13,904 nucleotides of DNA from Firmicutes bacterium UBA1702 (GCA_002320005.1 DCJK01000043.1:1-13904), one strand, 5' to 3'; shown: positions 6,718 to 13,876, counted from the stretch's first letter. Made by a program: numbers and translations. The notes: generated by a model not told the origin, from the sequence alone.

Positions 6718-7506
6718 ATGGTGGAAGGCAAATCAGATTTACGAAAATGCAGCTCTGTAGAGATAAAAGATTGGGAGAGAGTGGATCAGATCGGATTCGG
6801 AAATCTTAAGCTTATCCAGAACCCGCAGGAGTTCTGCTACGGTGTGGACGCTGTAATTCTTGCAGATTTTGCAGTGAATTTCTGTAAGAAAGCACCTGTG
6901 ACGGTGGCTGATCTCGGCTGCGGCAGCGGAATTATACCGCTGATTATATCCTATAGGACGGAAGCTGCGCATATATATGGGGTGGAAATCCAGAAAGAGG
7001 CATGGGACAAAGCCTGCAGGAACGCAAAACTCAACAATCTTGAAGAGAGACTGACTTTTGTAAACGCAGATGTTAAAAATGCAGAACATGGGTGGGGAAA
7101 GGATCTGACCGGTAAAATGGATATGGTCACCTGCAACCCTCCTTACTTCAGAAAAGGAAGCGGAATAACCAATGATTCCGGTCCAAAAGCGATGGCAAGG
7201 CATGAGACCACTGCCGGGCTGGAAGATTTTCTGGAAACTGCAGCAGTTCTGCTTAAAAGAGGCGGTGACATGTTTATGGTGCATAGACCATCGCGGCTGG
7301 CAGATATATGCTTTTATGCAAGAAAGGCGGGGCTTGAACCTAAAACCATGCGGCTGGTAAGCCCCAGAGCAGATGAAGCGCCCAATATACTTCTCATACA
7401 TATGGTTAAAGGAGGAGGGAAAGAACTGAAGGTGCTTCCTTCTTGGGCAGTGTATGATCATCAGGGCAGATACACCGAAGATATATTGAAAACCTACCGG
7501 AGCTGA
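6718..7506 (+). CDS. trmN6: tRNA1(Val) (adenine-N6)-methyltransferase, TrmN6/YabB type
   Basis: A 262-residue SAM-dependent methyltransferase. Motif I is VADLGCGSGIIPL (63-75), the acidic ribose-binding residue is E90 (GVEIQKEA), and the N6-adenine catalytic motif is NPPYFRKGSG (140-149). N-terminal QNPQEFCYGVDAVILADF is the usual family opening. Family members methylate N6 of A37 in tRNA1(Val); Bacillus YabB is the positional counterpart, because it also follows the holB-yaaT segment. The start is 4 nt after the ricT stop and has no good ribosome site (GAGGAA is about 20 nt away), so it probably depends on translation of ricT. The assignment to this exact tRNA substrate is by family. Confidence 0.88.
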   Translation: MVEGKSDLRKCSSVEIKDWERVDQIGFGNLKLIQNPQEFCYGVDAVILADFAVNFCKKAPVTVADLGCGSGIIPLIISYRTEAAHIYGVEIQKEAWDKACRNAKLNNLEERLTFVNADVKNAEHGWGKDLTGKMDMVTCNPPYFRKGSGITNDSGPKAMARHETTAGLEDFLETAAVLLKRGGDMFMVHRPSRLADICFYARKAGLEPKTMRLVSPRADEAPNILLIHMVKGGGKELKVLPSWAVYDHQGRYTEDILKTYRS

Positions 7507-7535
7507 TGCAGAGGTCAGATAAATCTGCATACAGC
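7502..7535. terminator. Hairpin across the convergent trmN6/spmB stop codons
   Basis: GCTGATGCAGA (7502-7512) pairs with TCTGCAT (7524-7530) and then CAGC (7532-7535), giving 11 base pairs with a single bulged A7531 and an 11-nt loop. It contains the trmN6 stop (7504-7506), and the spmB stop (7515-7517) lies in its loop. Neither side has a T-run, so simple intrinsic termination is doubtful. It may act as a 3'-end stabiliser or weak bidirectional terminator for the two converging transcripts. Confidence 0.5.
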
Positions 7536-8042
7536 AAGAGAAACAATTATTCCCGTGAAATAGCCTATGAGGCCGCCTTTAAGGGCGTGCCTCATTTCTT
7601 TTACCTTTGTTACGCCGAAATACAGCGCAAGAACATATATGACTGTTTCGCAGCCACCTGACATTACACATGCTGCACGGCCGGCATATGAGTCAGGCCC
7701 TGTGGACTCCAGGATATCCTGAAGTATTATAAGTGAGCCGCTTCCTGAAACGGCCCTGAGGAACATGAGCGGCAGCAGTTGTGCGGGAATGTCAAAAAAC
7801 GATAAAACAGGGGAAAATATCTCATATATAAGGTTGAGAATGCCTGAAGCAGTCAGGCCGTTTACTGCCAGAAAAATGCCAATGAGGAAAGGAAGAATTT
7901 CCAATGCAGTTTTGAGACCGTCTTTGGCTCCGGCTATAAAATAATCATAAACCGGGGCTTTTTTAAGCAGGCCGTAAAGAATTATCATTGCACTCATGAC
8001 CGGAATGAAAGCAGCAGATAGAAGAGAAAAGAATGCTGTCAT
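7515..8042 (-). CDS. spmB: Spore maturation protein B
   Basis: A 175-residue integral membrane protein with the nucleoside-recognition/Gate domain (B. subtilis SpmB is 178). Family motifs are visible: KDGLKTALEILPFLIGIFLAVNGL (spanning residues ~40-63), RAVSGSGSL (95-103) and MSGGCETVIYVLALYFGV (127-144). In Bacillus, SpmA and SpmB are made in the mother cell during sporulation and are needed for full dehydration of the spore core, which gives heat resistance; the molecular activity is not established. Its ATG overlaps the spmA stop (ATGA, 8039-8042), so the two are coupled and probably act together. It ends 8 bp from the convergent trmN6 gene. Confidence 0.94.
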   Translation of the reverse strand: MTAFFSLLSAAFIPVMSAMIILYGLLKKAPVYDYFIAGAKDGLKTALEILPFLIGIFLAVNGLTASGILNLIYEIFSPVLSFFDIPAQLLPLMFLRAVSGSGSLIILQDILESTGPDSYAGRAACVMSGGCETVIYVLALYFGVTKVKEMRHALKGGLIGYFTGIIVSLAVCRFI

Positions 8043-8620
8043 AACCTTTTGTCCTTTTTTTCAAAATATTTGCACGCAATTATGGAAACCGTTATAGTTG
8101 CAACGGCAGTCACTGCAGAAGGTAGAACTGTGGAATACGGGTCGCAGGAACCCGCGTCAGTTCTTATCTGAACTGCCATTACCGGAAAGATTGGAGCAAA
8201 AGCCATGTTTACCACGGCAAAAGTGCACATATCGTTGCTGGCAACAGATGAATGACGGTTTTCGTTATCCAGCTTTTCCATGGTCCTAAGCGCAAAAATC
8301 GTCGAGCTGTTGCCTGCACCGAAGATATTTGCCATGAAGCTCATTATTATTGAGGAAAGAGTCTCCGGATCCTTCTGCCTGGGGAAAAGCAGCTTAGTAA
8401 AAGGAAGCAGAGCCACCGAAAGCTTATTTATCAGGCCTGTACGCTCTGCAATTTCCATAAGACCGCTCCACATGGCCATTATTCCGCACATACCTATTAC
8501 AAATTCAACGGCTTCCGCAGAACTTTCAGTGAGAGCATCCCCAAGGGAAGCAAGATTCCCTGAAAAACATGCATAGACAACCGATGCCAGCAGGATGGCT
8601 GCCCAGATATAATTCATCAT
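8039..8620 (-). CDS. spmA: Spore maturation protein A
   Basis: A 193-residue membrane protein (B. subtilis SpmA is 196), partner of SpmB in spore core dehydration. Family hallmarks are EAVEFVIGMCGIMAMWSGLMEIAE near the N-terminus, FMANIFGAGNSSTIFALRTMEKLD in the middle and NMAFAPIFPVMAVQIR further on. The start ATG at 8620 is preferred over upstream in-frame ATG 8677 because AAAGGAG (8639-8633) lies 12 nt before it, and the extra 19 residues would be polar and atypical. A second ATG immediately follows at 8617. I looked upstream on this strand for sigma-E, sigma-F and sigma-G boxes and found no convincing match, although sporulation control is expected. Confidence 0.94.
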   Translation of the reverse strand: MMNYIWAAILLASVVYACFSGNLASLGDALTESSAEAVEFVIGMCGIMAMWSGLMEIAERTGLINKLSVALLPFTKLLFPRQKDPETLSSIIMSFMANIFGAGNSSTIFALRTMEKLDNENRHSSVASNDMCTFAVVNMAFAPIFPVMAVQIRTDAGSCDPYSTVLPSAVTAVATITVSIIACKYFEKKDKRL

Positions 8621-8678
8621 GATGAGAAAATACTCCTTTCGTGGTAATAAAAGGTTATGCTTATTTGCCAAAAACATG

Positions 8679-8708
8679 TTGAAGTAATTTCCATTTTTGA
8701 GTTATAAT
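8679..8708 (+). promoter_or_regulatory. Sigma-A-type promoter of the DUF948-like/abrB/murA operon
   Basis: TTGAAG (8679-8684), an 18-nt spacer and a perfect -10 TATAAT (8703-8708), 33 nt before the ATG at 8742. It lies between the divergent spmA gene and the small membrane protein gene. Confidence 0.7.
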
Positions 8709-8741
8709 ATTACGAGTATAGTTGGACAAAGGAGGATGGAG

Positions 8742-9089
8742 ATGACCATTACATTGACACTTAAAGGGGTACTGCTGACTATAATAGCAATACTGGGAAT
8801 AGTGGCCTTGGCATATCTTATCGTGAGTATGGCCAATCTGGTCAAAACATTAAAGAAGACCAACGCAATTCTTGATGACGCTAAAGCAATCACCGAGGTG
8901 GCGGCAGATAAAGCTCAGAAGCTTGACGGAGCCATAGACGGACTGGCAGAATCGGCAGCGGGTATTGCAGATGCGCTTAAAGGCAACAAGAGTGTGATTG
9001 CAGCAGCTACATCTGTCGTCAATGCGGCAAGCAGCGTGGCAGGAGTTATAAAAAAATCCGAAAACAAAAAGAAATCTGAAGATAAATAA
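8742..9089 (+). CDS. Small DUF948-like membrane-anchored coiled-coil protein
   Basis: A 115-residue protein with one N-terminal membrane helix (about residues 9-31, TLKGVLLTIIAILGIVALAY...), then SMANLVKTLKKTNAILDDAKAI, which resembles the start of DUF948 proteins such as the YtxG group. The middle is a helical, alanine-rich region (residues ~45-102) and the tail is very lysine-rich (KKSENKKKSEDK). DUF948 function is unknown. ATG 8742 is preferred because AAAGGAGG (8728-8735) is 6 nt upstream; an in-frame TTG at 8697 lies inside the promoter and would add residues translated through this ribosome site. abrB begins 23 nt after the stop with no terminator between, so it is cotranscribed with abrB and murA. 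Family call is by eye and tentative. Confidence 0.75.
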   Translation: MTITLTLKGVLLTIIAILGIVALAYLIVSMANLVKTLKKTNAILDDAKAITEVAADKAQKLDGAIDGLAESAAGIADALKGNKSVIAAATSVVNAASSVAGVIKKSENKKKSEDK

Positions 9090-9112
9090 CTTTAAAGGGG
9101 AGGACTTTAAGT

Positions 9113-9355
9113 ATGAAAGCGACAGGAATAGCAAGACCGGTAGATCCGCTGGGAAGAGTGGTAATTCCGGTTGAACTCAGAAGAAGCCTGGGTATAAAAA
9201 CGGACGACCTTCTGGAAGTTTTTGTAGATGGCGAGTATATAATGCTGAAAAAGAATGATCCGAAGTGCATTTTCTGCGGAAGCACAGAGGATATTTCAGA
9301 AATACACGGAAAAAATGTATGTAAGGCTTGCATCCGTGAGATGAAAAATCTTTAG
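9113..9355 (+). CDS. abrB: AbrB family transition-state regulator with Cys4 tail
   Basis: An 80-residue DNA-binding protein. Residues 1-47 form the swapped-hairpin AbrB/SpoVT fold: MKATGIARPVDPLGRVVIPV followed by ELRRSLGI, ending VDGEYIMLKK. AbrB of B. subtilis represses post-exponential and sporulation genes during growth. The C-terminal part carries C52-X2-C55 and C70-X2-C73 (KCIFCG...NVCKAC), a likely zinc knuckle, instead of the longer multimerisation domain of Bacillus AbrB (96 residues). A strong ribosome site GGGGAGG (9097-9103) is 9 nt from the ATG. It lies between the DUF948-like gene and murA in one operon. The alternative SpoVT is less likely because SpoVT has a longer GAF-like C-terminal domain. 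Confidence 0.9.
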   Translation: MKATGIARPVDPLGRVVIPVELRRSLGIKTDDLLEVFVDGEYIMLKKNDPKCIFCGSTEDISEIHGKNVCKACIREMKNL

Positions 9356-9372
9356 TCGGATGGAGGAATAAT

Positions 9373-10644
9373 TTGGCAAAATATATTGTAGAGCAAAGCG
9401 GACCTTTACGCGGAGAGGTCCAGATAAGCGGCGCGAAGAATGCCGTGCTGCCGCTTATGGCAGCTGCACTGCTTTCTGAAGAAGAGTGCGTTATAAGGGA
9501 CGTCCCTGATCTGCGTGACGTGAGCCTAATGAGAGAAATACTATCATCACTGGGTTCTCAGATTGAAGAAATCGATGAAAATGTTTTATCCATACACACC
9601 AGAGACATTCTGTCCACAGAGGCGGATTTTGAACTTGTAAATAAAATGCGGGCTTCAATCCTTGTAATGGGACCGCTTCTGGCCAGAAAAGGCAGAGCTG
9701 TAATCCCCATGCCGGGAGGATGTGCAATCGGGGCAAGGCCTATTGACTTGCATCTCAAAGGCTTTGAAGCCTTGGGGGCGCAGATAGTCAAAAACGATGA
9801 AGCGGGCTTTGTGGAAGCTGTTGCCGGTCCCCAGGGACTTATCGGGGAGACCATATATCTGGATTTTCCAAGTGTAGGAGCAACGGAAAATATAATGATG
9901 GCAGCAGTGCTTGCAGACGGAACAACATACATCGAAAACGCTGCAGAGGAACCTGAAATAGTTGATCTGGCCAATTTCCTGAATAAAATGGGGGCGAAGA
10001 TAAAGGGAGCCGGAACTGACACTATCAAGATTGAGGGAGTAGAAGGTCTTGGAGGTGCAAAGCATACTGTAATACCTGACAGAATAGAAGCAGCCACATT
10101 TATGCTGGCGGCAGCTATTACAAGAGGAGCGGTTCATATTTGCAATGCAGTGCCGGATCACCTTAAACCTGTTATAGCAAAGCTAAGAGAATGCGGAGTG
10201 AGAATAGAAGTAGGTGATGACGATCTCATTGTCCGAGGCGATCTGGGTCCACAGTACGCAACCGACATCAAGACTCTGCCTTATCCGGGATTTCCTACGG
10301 ACATTCAGTCACCGTTTATGGCTTATTTGACAACAGTTGAAGGCTCCAGCACTGTCATAGAGACTGTATTTGAAAACAGATTTATGCATGTTGCTCAGCT
10401 GGGCAAGATGGGAGCCATTATTGAGACTGCAGGAAACAAAGCCAATGTGAGAGGAAATGCAAAGCTCAGAGGATGCCATGTTATGGCTACAGACCTCAGA
10501 GCCGGTGCAGCTCTTGTACTGGCAGGATTAGCTGCAGAAGGCACAACTGAAATTTCTGAGATTTATCATATTGAAAGAGGATATGAGAAGTTTATAGAAA
10601 AGTTCAATTCCCTGGGTGCACATATAACAAGGGTGGACGATTGA
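9373..10644 (+). CDS. murA: UDP-N-acetylglucosamine 1-carboxyvinyltransferase
   Basis: MurA transfers enolpyruvate from PEP to UDP-GlcNAc, the first committed step of peptidoglycan synthesis, in the cytoplasm. The 423 residues are the usual length (~420). Visible are the N-terminal GEVQISGAKNAVLPLMAAALL with the conserved Lys-Asn pair (K22-N23), and the catalytic loop MPGGCAIGARPIDLH with C117, the cysteine attacked by fosfomycin in the family. Also present are PDRIEAATFM, PYPGFPTDIQSPFMA, and the C-terminal DLRAGAALVLAGLAAEG...HIERGYE. It starts at TTG 9373, supported by GGAGGA (9362-9367) 5 nt upstream. It is 17 nt after abrB and last in the operon. Firmicutes often carry two murA copies; this is the one next to spoIID, as murAA is in B. 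subtilis. Confidence 0.97.
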   Translation: MAKYIVEQSGPLRGEVQISGAKNAVLPLMAAALLSEEECVIRDVPDLRDVSLMREILSSLGSQIEEIDENVLSIHTRDILSTEADFELVNKMRASILVMGPLLARKGRAVIPMPGGCAIGARPIDLHLKGFEALGAQIVKNDEAGFVEAVAGPQGLIGETIYLDFPSVGATENIMMAAVLADGTTYIENAAEEPEIVDLANFLNKMGAKIKGAGTDTIKIEGVEGLGGAKHTVIPDRIEAATFMLAAAITRGAVHICNAVPDHLKPVIAKLRECGVRIEVGDDDLIVRGDLGPQYATDIKTLPYPGFPTDIQSPFMAYLTTVEGSSTVIETVFENRFMHVAQLGKMGAIIETAGNKANVRGNAKLRGCHVMATDLRAGAALVLAGLAAEGTTEISEIYHIERGYEKFIEKFNSLGAHITRVDD

Positions 10645-10675
10645 AAAACAGCTTAACAACAGAGTATGTACACAT

Positions 10676-10720
10676 ATTCCCGAAGTTTTCGGTATGACCG
10701 AATGCTTCGGGAATATTTTT
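10676..10720 (+). terminator. Intrinsic terminator of the abrB-murA operon
   Basis: ATTCCCGAAG (10676-10685) pairs perfectly with CTTCGGGAAT (10705-10714). Inside, TTCGG (10688-10692) pairs with CCGAA (10698-10702) around a 5-nt loop, with a 2-by-2 internal loop between. A T-run follows at 10716-10722. It lies 32 nt after the murA stop. Confidence 0.9.
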
Positions 10721-10739
10721 TTATTACTAAACATAGGCT
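10711..10739 (+). promoter_or_regulatory. Candidate sigma-E promoter of spoIID
   Basis: GAATATT (10711-10717) is a full match to the Bacillus sigma-E -35 (KMATATT). After 14 nt, CATAGGCT (10732-10739) matches the -10 (CATACANT) except at positions 5 and 6. Spacing is that of the sigma-E consensus, and B. subtilis spoIID is a sigma-E gene. Against it, the start site would fall at about 10746, on the ribosome site CGGAGG (10745-10750), leaving a very short leader. The -35 overlaps the 3' arm of the murA terminator. Confidence 0.4.
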
Positions 10740-10758
10740 ACTTACGGAGGGCGAAAAA

Positions 10759-11748
10759 GTGAAAGGATTTATTCATGCCGGAATTATTATATTGCTGCTG
10801 ATGGTAGTTGTACCGCTGGCAATAGGGCTCGCCGGCCCGGGTAAAAAAACGGGTGGGATGGATGTTCCCGAAAATAAGATTACCGTACCAAAGTCTGTTA
10901 AGGTGTGGATAGATGAAAAAAGCAAGCCTGCGGATGTGGATTTTGAAGAGTATGTAGCCTGTGTTGTGGCAAGTGAAATGCCGGCAGACTTCGGAGAAGA
11001 AGCCCTTAAAGCACAGGCAGTAGCAGCAAGGACCTATGCCATGGCCAAGATACTCAAGTATGAAGAGTCGCTTCCGGAAAACCACCCCGCCGCTCCTTTG
11101 TGCAATACGACCCATTGTCAGGTGTATAAAACAGAGAAGGAACTTATTTCGTGTCATCAGGAAGGCTGGGGACAGGAAGGCTGGGAAAAGATAAAGAAAG
11201 CCTGCAAAGAAACAAAAGGAGAACTTCTTTATTATGATGGGAATCTGGTGATGCAGCCGCTCTTTTTCAGTTCCAGCGGAGGTCAGACGGAAAATTCAGA
11301 GGATGTCTTCTCAGGTGCGTATCCGTATCTTGTAAGTGTATCAAGCCCTTATGAGGAAGGCGCAAGTCATTTAAATGAGCAGAAAACTTTTACTTTGGAT
11401 GAAATGAGAAAAAAACTTAAGGCCGCATACGGTGAAAAAGATACGGGCCAGCTAAGGACAGACAATATAAAAATACTGTCCAGAACGGCCGGAGGTAGGG
11501 TAGACAGAATGCAGATAGGCGATGCGACTTTTAAGGGAACGGAAGTGAGAACTGCTCTGAGCCTCAGTTCGGCGCTTTTCTCCATAGCTTTTGAGGAAAG
11601 TGGTAAAGACGCGGAAATAACCTTTACATCCAGCGGAAGCGGTCATGGTGTCGGCATGAGCCAATATGGTGCCAGAGGAATGGCAAGGGAGGGAAAAACA
11701 TATAAGGAGATACTTACACACTATTATACAGGCACTGTTGTTTATTAG
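10759..11748 (+). CDS. spoIID: Stage II sporulation protein D (engulfment lytic transglycosylase)
   Basis: SpoIID cleaves the glycan strands of septal peptidoglycan during engulfment of the forespore, together with SpoIIP and SpoIIM. The 329 residues (B. subtilis 343) start with a membrane anchor at residues 6-26. The SpoIID domain follows, with EEYVACVVASEMPADFGEEALKAQAVAARTYA, where E73 aligns with the catalytic glutamate. H109, C115, H119 and C120 (HPAAPLCNTTHC) resemble the zinc site described for clostridial SpoIID. SSSGGQTENSEDVF and the C-terminal SGSGHGVGMSQYGARGMA are family signatures. GTG 10759 is chosen because CGGAGG (10745-10750) is 8 nt upstream; an in-frame ATG at 10666 would put 31 extra residues through the terminator. 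spoIIQ, the usual next gene, is absent. Confidence 0.95.
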   Translation: MKGFIHAGIIILLLMVVVPLAIGLAGPGKKTGGMDVPENKITVPKSVKVWIDEKSKPADVDFEEYVACVVASEMPADFGEEALKAQAVAARTYAMAKILKYEESLPENHPAAPLCNTTHCQVYKTEKELISCHQEGWGQEGWEKIKKACKETKGELLYYDGNLVMQPLFFSSSGGQTENSEDVFSGAYPYLVSVSSPYEEGASHLNEQKTFTLDEMRKKLKAAYGEKDTGQLRTDNIKILSRTAGGRVDRMQIGDATFKGTEVRTALSLSSALFSIAFEESGKDAEITFTSSGSGHGVGMSQYGARGMAREGKTYKEILTHYYTGTVVY

Positions 11749-11764
11749 CATAATTGCCCTTGAT

Positions 11765-11792
11765 TTTACATGAAGCAGTATTGTATTATAAA
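11765..11792 (+). promoter_or_regulatory. Candidate sigma-A promoter of fbp
   Basis: TTTACA (11765-11770), a 16-nt spacer and TATAAA (11787-11792). An overlapping alternative is TTGATT (11760-11765), 18 nt, TATTAT (11784-11789). Both lie in the 89-nt gap between spoIID and fbp, which holds no terminator, so some read-through from spoIID is possible. Confidence 0.45.
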
Positions 11793-11837
11793 TATAAATA
11801 AAGATTTAATTACAGCAGCTTGAAGAAAGGAAATGTC

Positions 11838-13787
11838 ATGGCTGATCTTAAGTACTTAAAACGTTTATCCAGGGATTATCCCAATATCAAGGCGGCTTCG
11901 GCCGAGATAATAAATCTGAAGGCTATTCTGGCATTGCCCAAGGGAACCGAATATTTTTTGAGTGACCTTCACGGCGAGCATGAGGCTTTTATTCATATGC
12001 TGAAAAGTGCATCAGGAACAATAAAAATGAAAATAGATGAGCACTTTGAAAACATACTAAGCGAAAAGGAAAGGGATGATCTGGCGGCATTGATATACAA
12101 TGCAGAGGCGGAAATTGCAAGACGCAAAAAAATTGAACCCAACTTCAACGACTGGTGCAGCATTGCAATATATCGTCTTATTACGATATGTAAGTCCGTT
12201 TCGACTAAATATACCCGTGCGCGAGTAAGAAAAAGACTCCCTAAATATATGGATTATTCCATCGATGAACTGCTTCATGCGGATGACGAAGCCAACAGGG
12301 CGTACTATTACAGTGAGATAATTAATTCAATAGTAGAGTGCGGAATGGCAGAGGATTTCATCATAGAGCTTACGGAAGCCATAAGCAGGCTTGCAGTGGA
12401 CAAGCTCCATATAATCGGAGATATATTTGACAGAGGAGCGCACCCCGATGCCATAATGGATTTTCTCATGGACTTTCATGATGTTGACTTTCAGTGGGGA
12501 AATCATGACATAGTATGGATGGGCGCAGCTACGGGAAACTGGGCATGCATTGCCAATGTGCTGAGAATGAATATCAGCTACAACAATTTTGATATGCTGG
12601 AAGTGGGATACGGTATCAACCTGAGGCCGCTGGCAACTTTTGCGGCAAAAGCCTATGGGGATGATCCGTGCCGATATTTCAAGCCGCACATCCTCGATCG
12701 GAACAAGTATGATCCTGTTCCGGAAGAACTGGCTGCCAAGATGCACAAGGCAATTGCAATATGTCAGTTTAAAATCGAAGGACAGAGAATCAAGGCTCAC
12801 CCTGAATATAATCTGGAAAAACGCCTGATCCTGGATAAAATAGATCTTGAAGAGGGAACCGTGGAAGTGGAAGGTGTAAAATGGCCTCTCAGAGATACCA
12901 ACTTCCCTACTCTGGATATGCAGGATCCTTATGCACTGACACCGGAGGAGGAAGAAGTGATGAATTCCCTTTCGGCAGCATTTCTCAATTCAGAAAAACT
13001 CCAGAAACACATCAAGTTCCTTTACAGTCACGGTGCGTTATATACCAAGATCAACGGGAATCTCCTGTATCACGGCTGCATCCCTATGGATGAGGAGGGA
13101 GAATTTAAAGAAGTAGAGCTGGGCGGCGTGAAGCTTAAAGGTAAGGAACTTATGGATTATCTGGATGACCAGGTAAGGAAGGCTTATTACGCACCTGAAA
13201 AATCCAGAGAAACAGGCTTCTCAGGGGATCTTATGTGGTATCTGTGGCTGGGAGGCGATTCACCTCTTTTCGGTAAAGAAAAAATGACCACCTTTGAGAG
13301 ACTTTTCATTGAGGATAAGAGCAGCCATAAGGAGTACACACGACCTTACTACAAGTTAATTAACAAAAGGGAAACCTGCGAAAAAATTATACGAGAATTC
13401 GGTCTGGATCCTAACAGAGCAAAAATACTCAACGGACATGTGCCTGTAAAGATTAAAGACGGTGAATCTCCTATCAAAGGCGGGGGTCTCCTGTACGTTA
13501 TCGACGGAGGCATCTCTAAAGCATATCAGAAACAGACAGGAATCGCAGGATATACATTCATATTCAATTCAAGGTTCATGGCTTTGGCTGAGCATAAGCC
13601 TTACAGCCCGCTGGCCGAAGATGGAACTCAGGAATTCTATTCACCTGTAATGAAGACTGTTGAGACAATGCCGGAAAGACTGCTGATAATAGACACAGAT
13701 CAGGGTACCAAGCTGGTTGAAAAGGTGGATGATCTGAAAGATCTTGTGGAAGCTTTTAAGAACGGCGAAATTAAAGAGCAATACTGA
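11838..13787 (+). CDS. fbp: Fructose-1,6-bisphosphatase, class III
   Basis: This gluconeogenic enzyme hydrolyses fructose 1,6-bisphosphate to fructose 6-phosphate and phosphate. At 649 residues it matches the class III (Firmicutes) type (B. subtilis Fbp is ~670), unrelated to classes I and II. It is a calcineurin-like metallophosphatase with metal-site motifs SDLHGEHEAF (42-51), IIGDIFDRGAHPD (192-204), QWGNHDIVWMGA (219-230), and further on NGHVPVKIKDGESP and YVIDGGISKAYQ. The first ~35 residues (MADLKYLKRLSRDYPNIKAASAEIINLKAI..., split here) are typical. ATG 11838 is chosen over in-frame TTG 11820 because the GAAAGGAAA ribosome site lies between them. It follows spoIID without functional relation. 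Confidence 0.96.
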   Translation: MADLKYLKRLSRDYPNIKAASAEIINLKAILALPKGTEYFLSDLHGEHEAFIHMLKSASGTIKMKIDEHFENILSEKERDDLAALIYNAEAEIARRKKIEPNFNDWCSIAIYRLITICKSVSTKYTRARVRKRLPKYMDYSIDELLHADDEANRAYYYSEIINSIVECGMAEDFIIELTEAISRLAVDKLHIIGDIFDRGAHPDAIMDFLMDFHDVDFQWGNHDIVWMGAATGNWACIANVLRMNISYNNFDMLEVGYGINLRPLATFAAKAYGDDPCRYFKPHILDRNKYDPVPEELAAKMHKAIAICQFKIEGQRIKAHPEYNLEKRLILDKIDLEEGTVEVEGVKWPLRDTNFPTLDMQDPYALTPEEEEVMNSLSAAFLNSEKLQKHIKFLYSHGALYTKINGNLLYHGCIPMDEEGEFKEVELGGVKLKGKELMDYLDDQVRKAYYAPEKSRETGFSGDLMWYLWLGGDSPLFGKEKMTTFERLFIEDKSSHKEYTRPYYKLINKRETCEKIIREFGLDPNRAKILNGHVPVKIKDGESPIKGGGLLYVIDGGISKAYQKQTGIAGYTFIFNSRFMALAEHKPYSPLAEDGTQEFYSPVMKTVETMPERLLIIDTDQGTKLVEKVDDLKDLVEAFKNGEIKEQY

Positions 13788-13833
13788 TACAGTAAGGATT
13801 CTGATTTTTATCAGAATTAAAATCATACACGAA

Positions 13834-13876
13834 AAAGCTGCCTGCGGCCGGCATTCAGTCATCTGCAGGCAGCTTT
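13834..13876. terminator. Terminator hairpin downstream of fbp, possibly bidirectional
   Basis: AAAGCTGCCTGC (13834-13845) and GCAGGCAGCTTT (13865-13876) form a perfect 12-bp stem with a 19-nt loop, 46 nt after the fbp stop. On the plus strand it is followed by an interrupted T-rich run. On the minus strand it ends in a cleaner run (GCTTTTTCG), so it may also serve a convergent gene beyond the window. A small AT-rich hairpin, ATTCTGAT-N4-ATCAGAAT (13798-13817), lies just before it. Confidence 0.82.

Noticed and set aside
6739..7530. 263-residue open frame on the minus strand
   Set aside because: It is antisense to trmN6, which has clear motif I and NPPY signatures; the antisense product shows no family motif.
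8621..8677. N-terminal extension of SpmA from ATG 8677
   Set aside because: The 19 extra residues are polar, and the AAAGGAG site inside them points to ATG 8620; the shorter form matches the family length.
8621..8720. Sporulation sigma promoter upstream of spmA on the minus strand
   Set aside because: A GCATA (-35 of sigma F/G) and a CATAACCT (-10 of sigma E) occur, but neither has a partner box at correct spacing.
9558..10097. 179-residue open frame on the minus strand
   Set aside because: Antisense to murA; it arises from murA codon bias and has no ribosome site or motif.
13798..13817. AT-rich hairpin right after fbp as the main terminator
   Set aside because: The 8-bp stem has few G-C pairs and no T-run after it; the hairpin at 13834-13876 is the better candidate.
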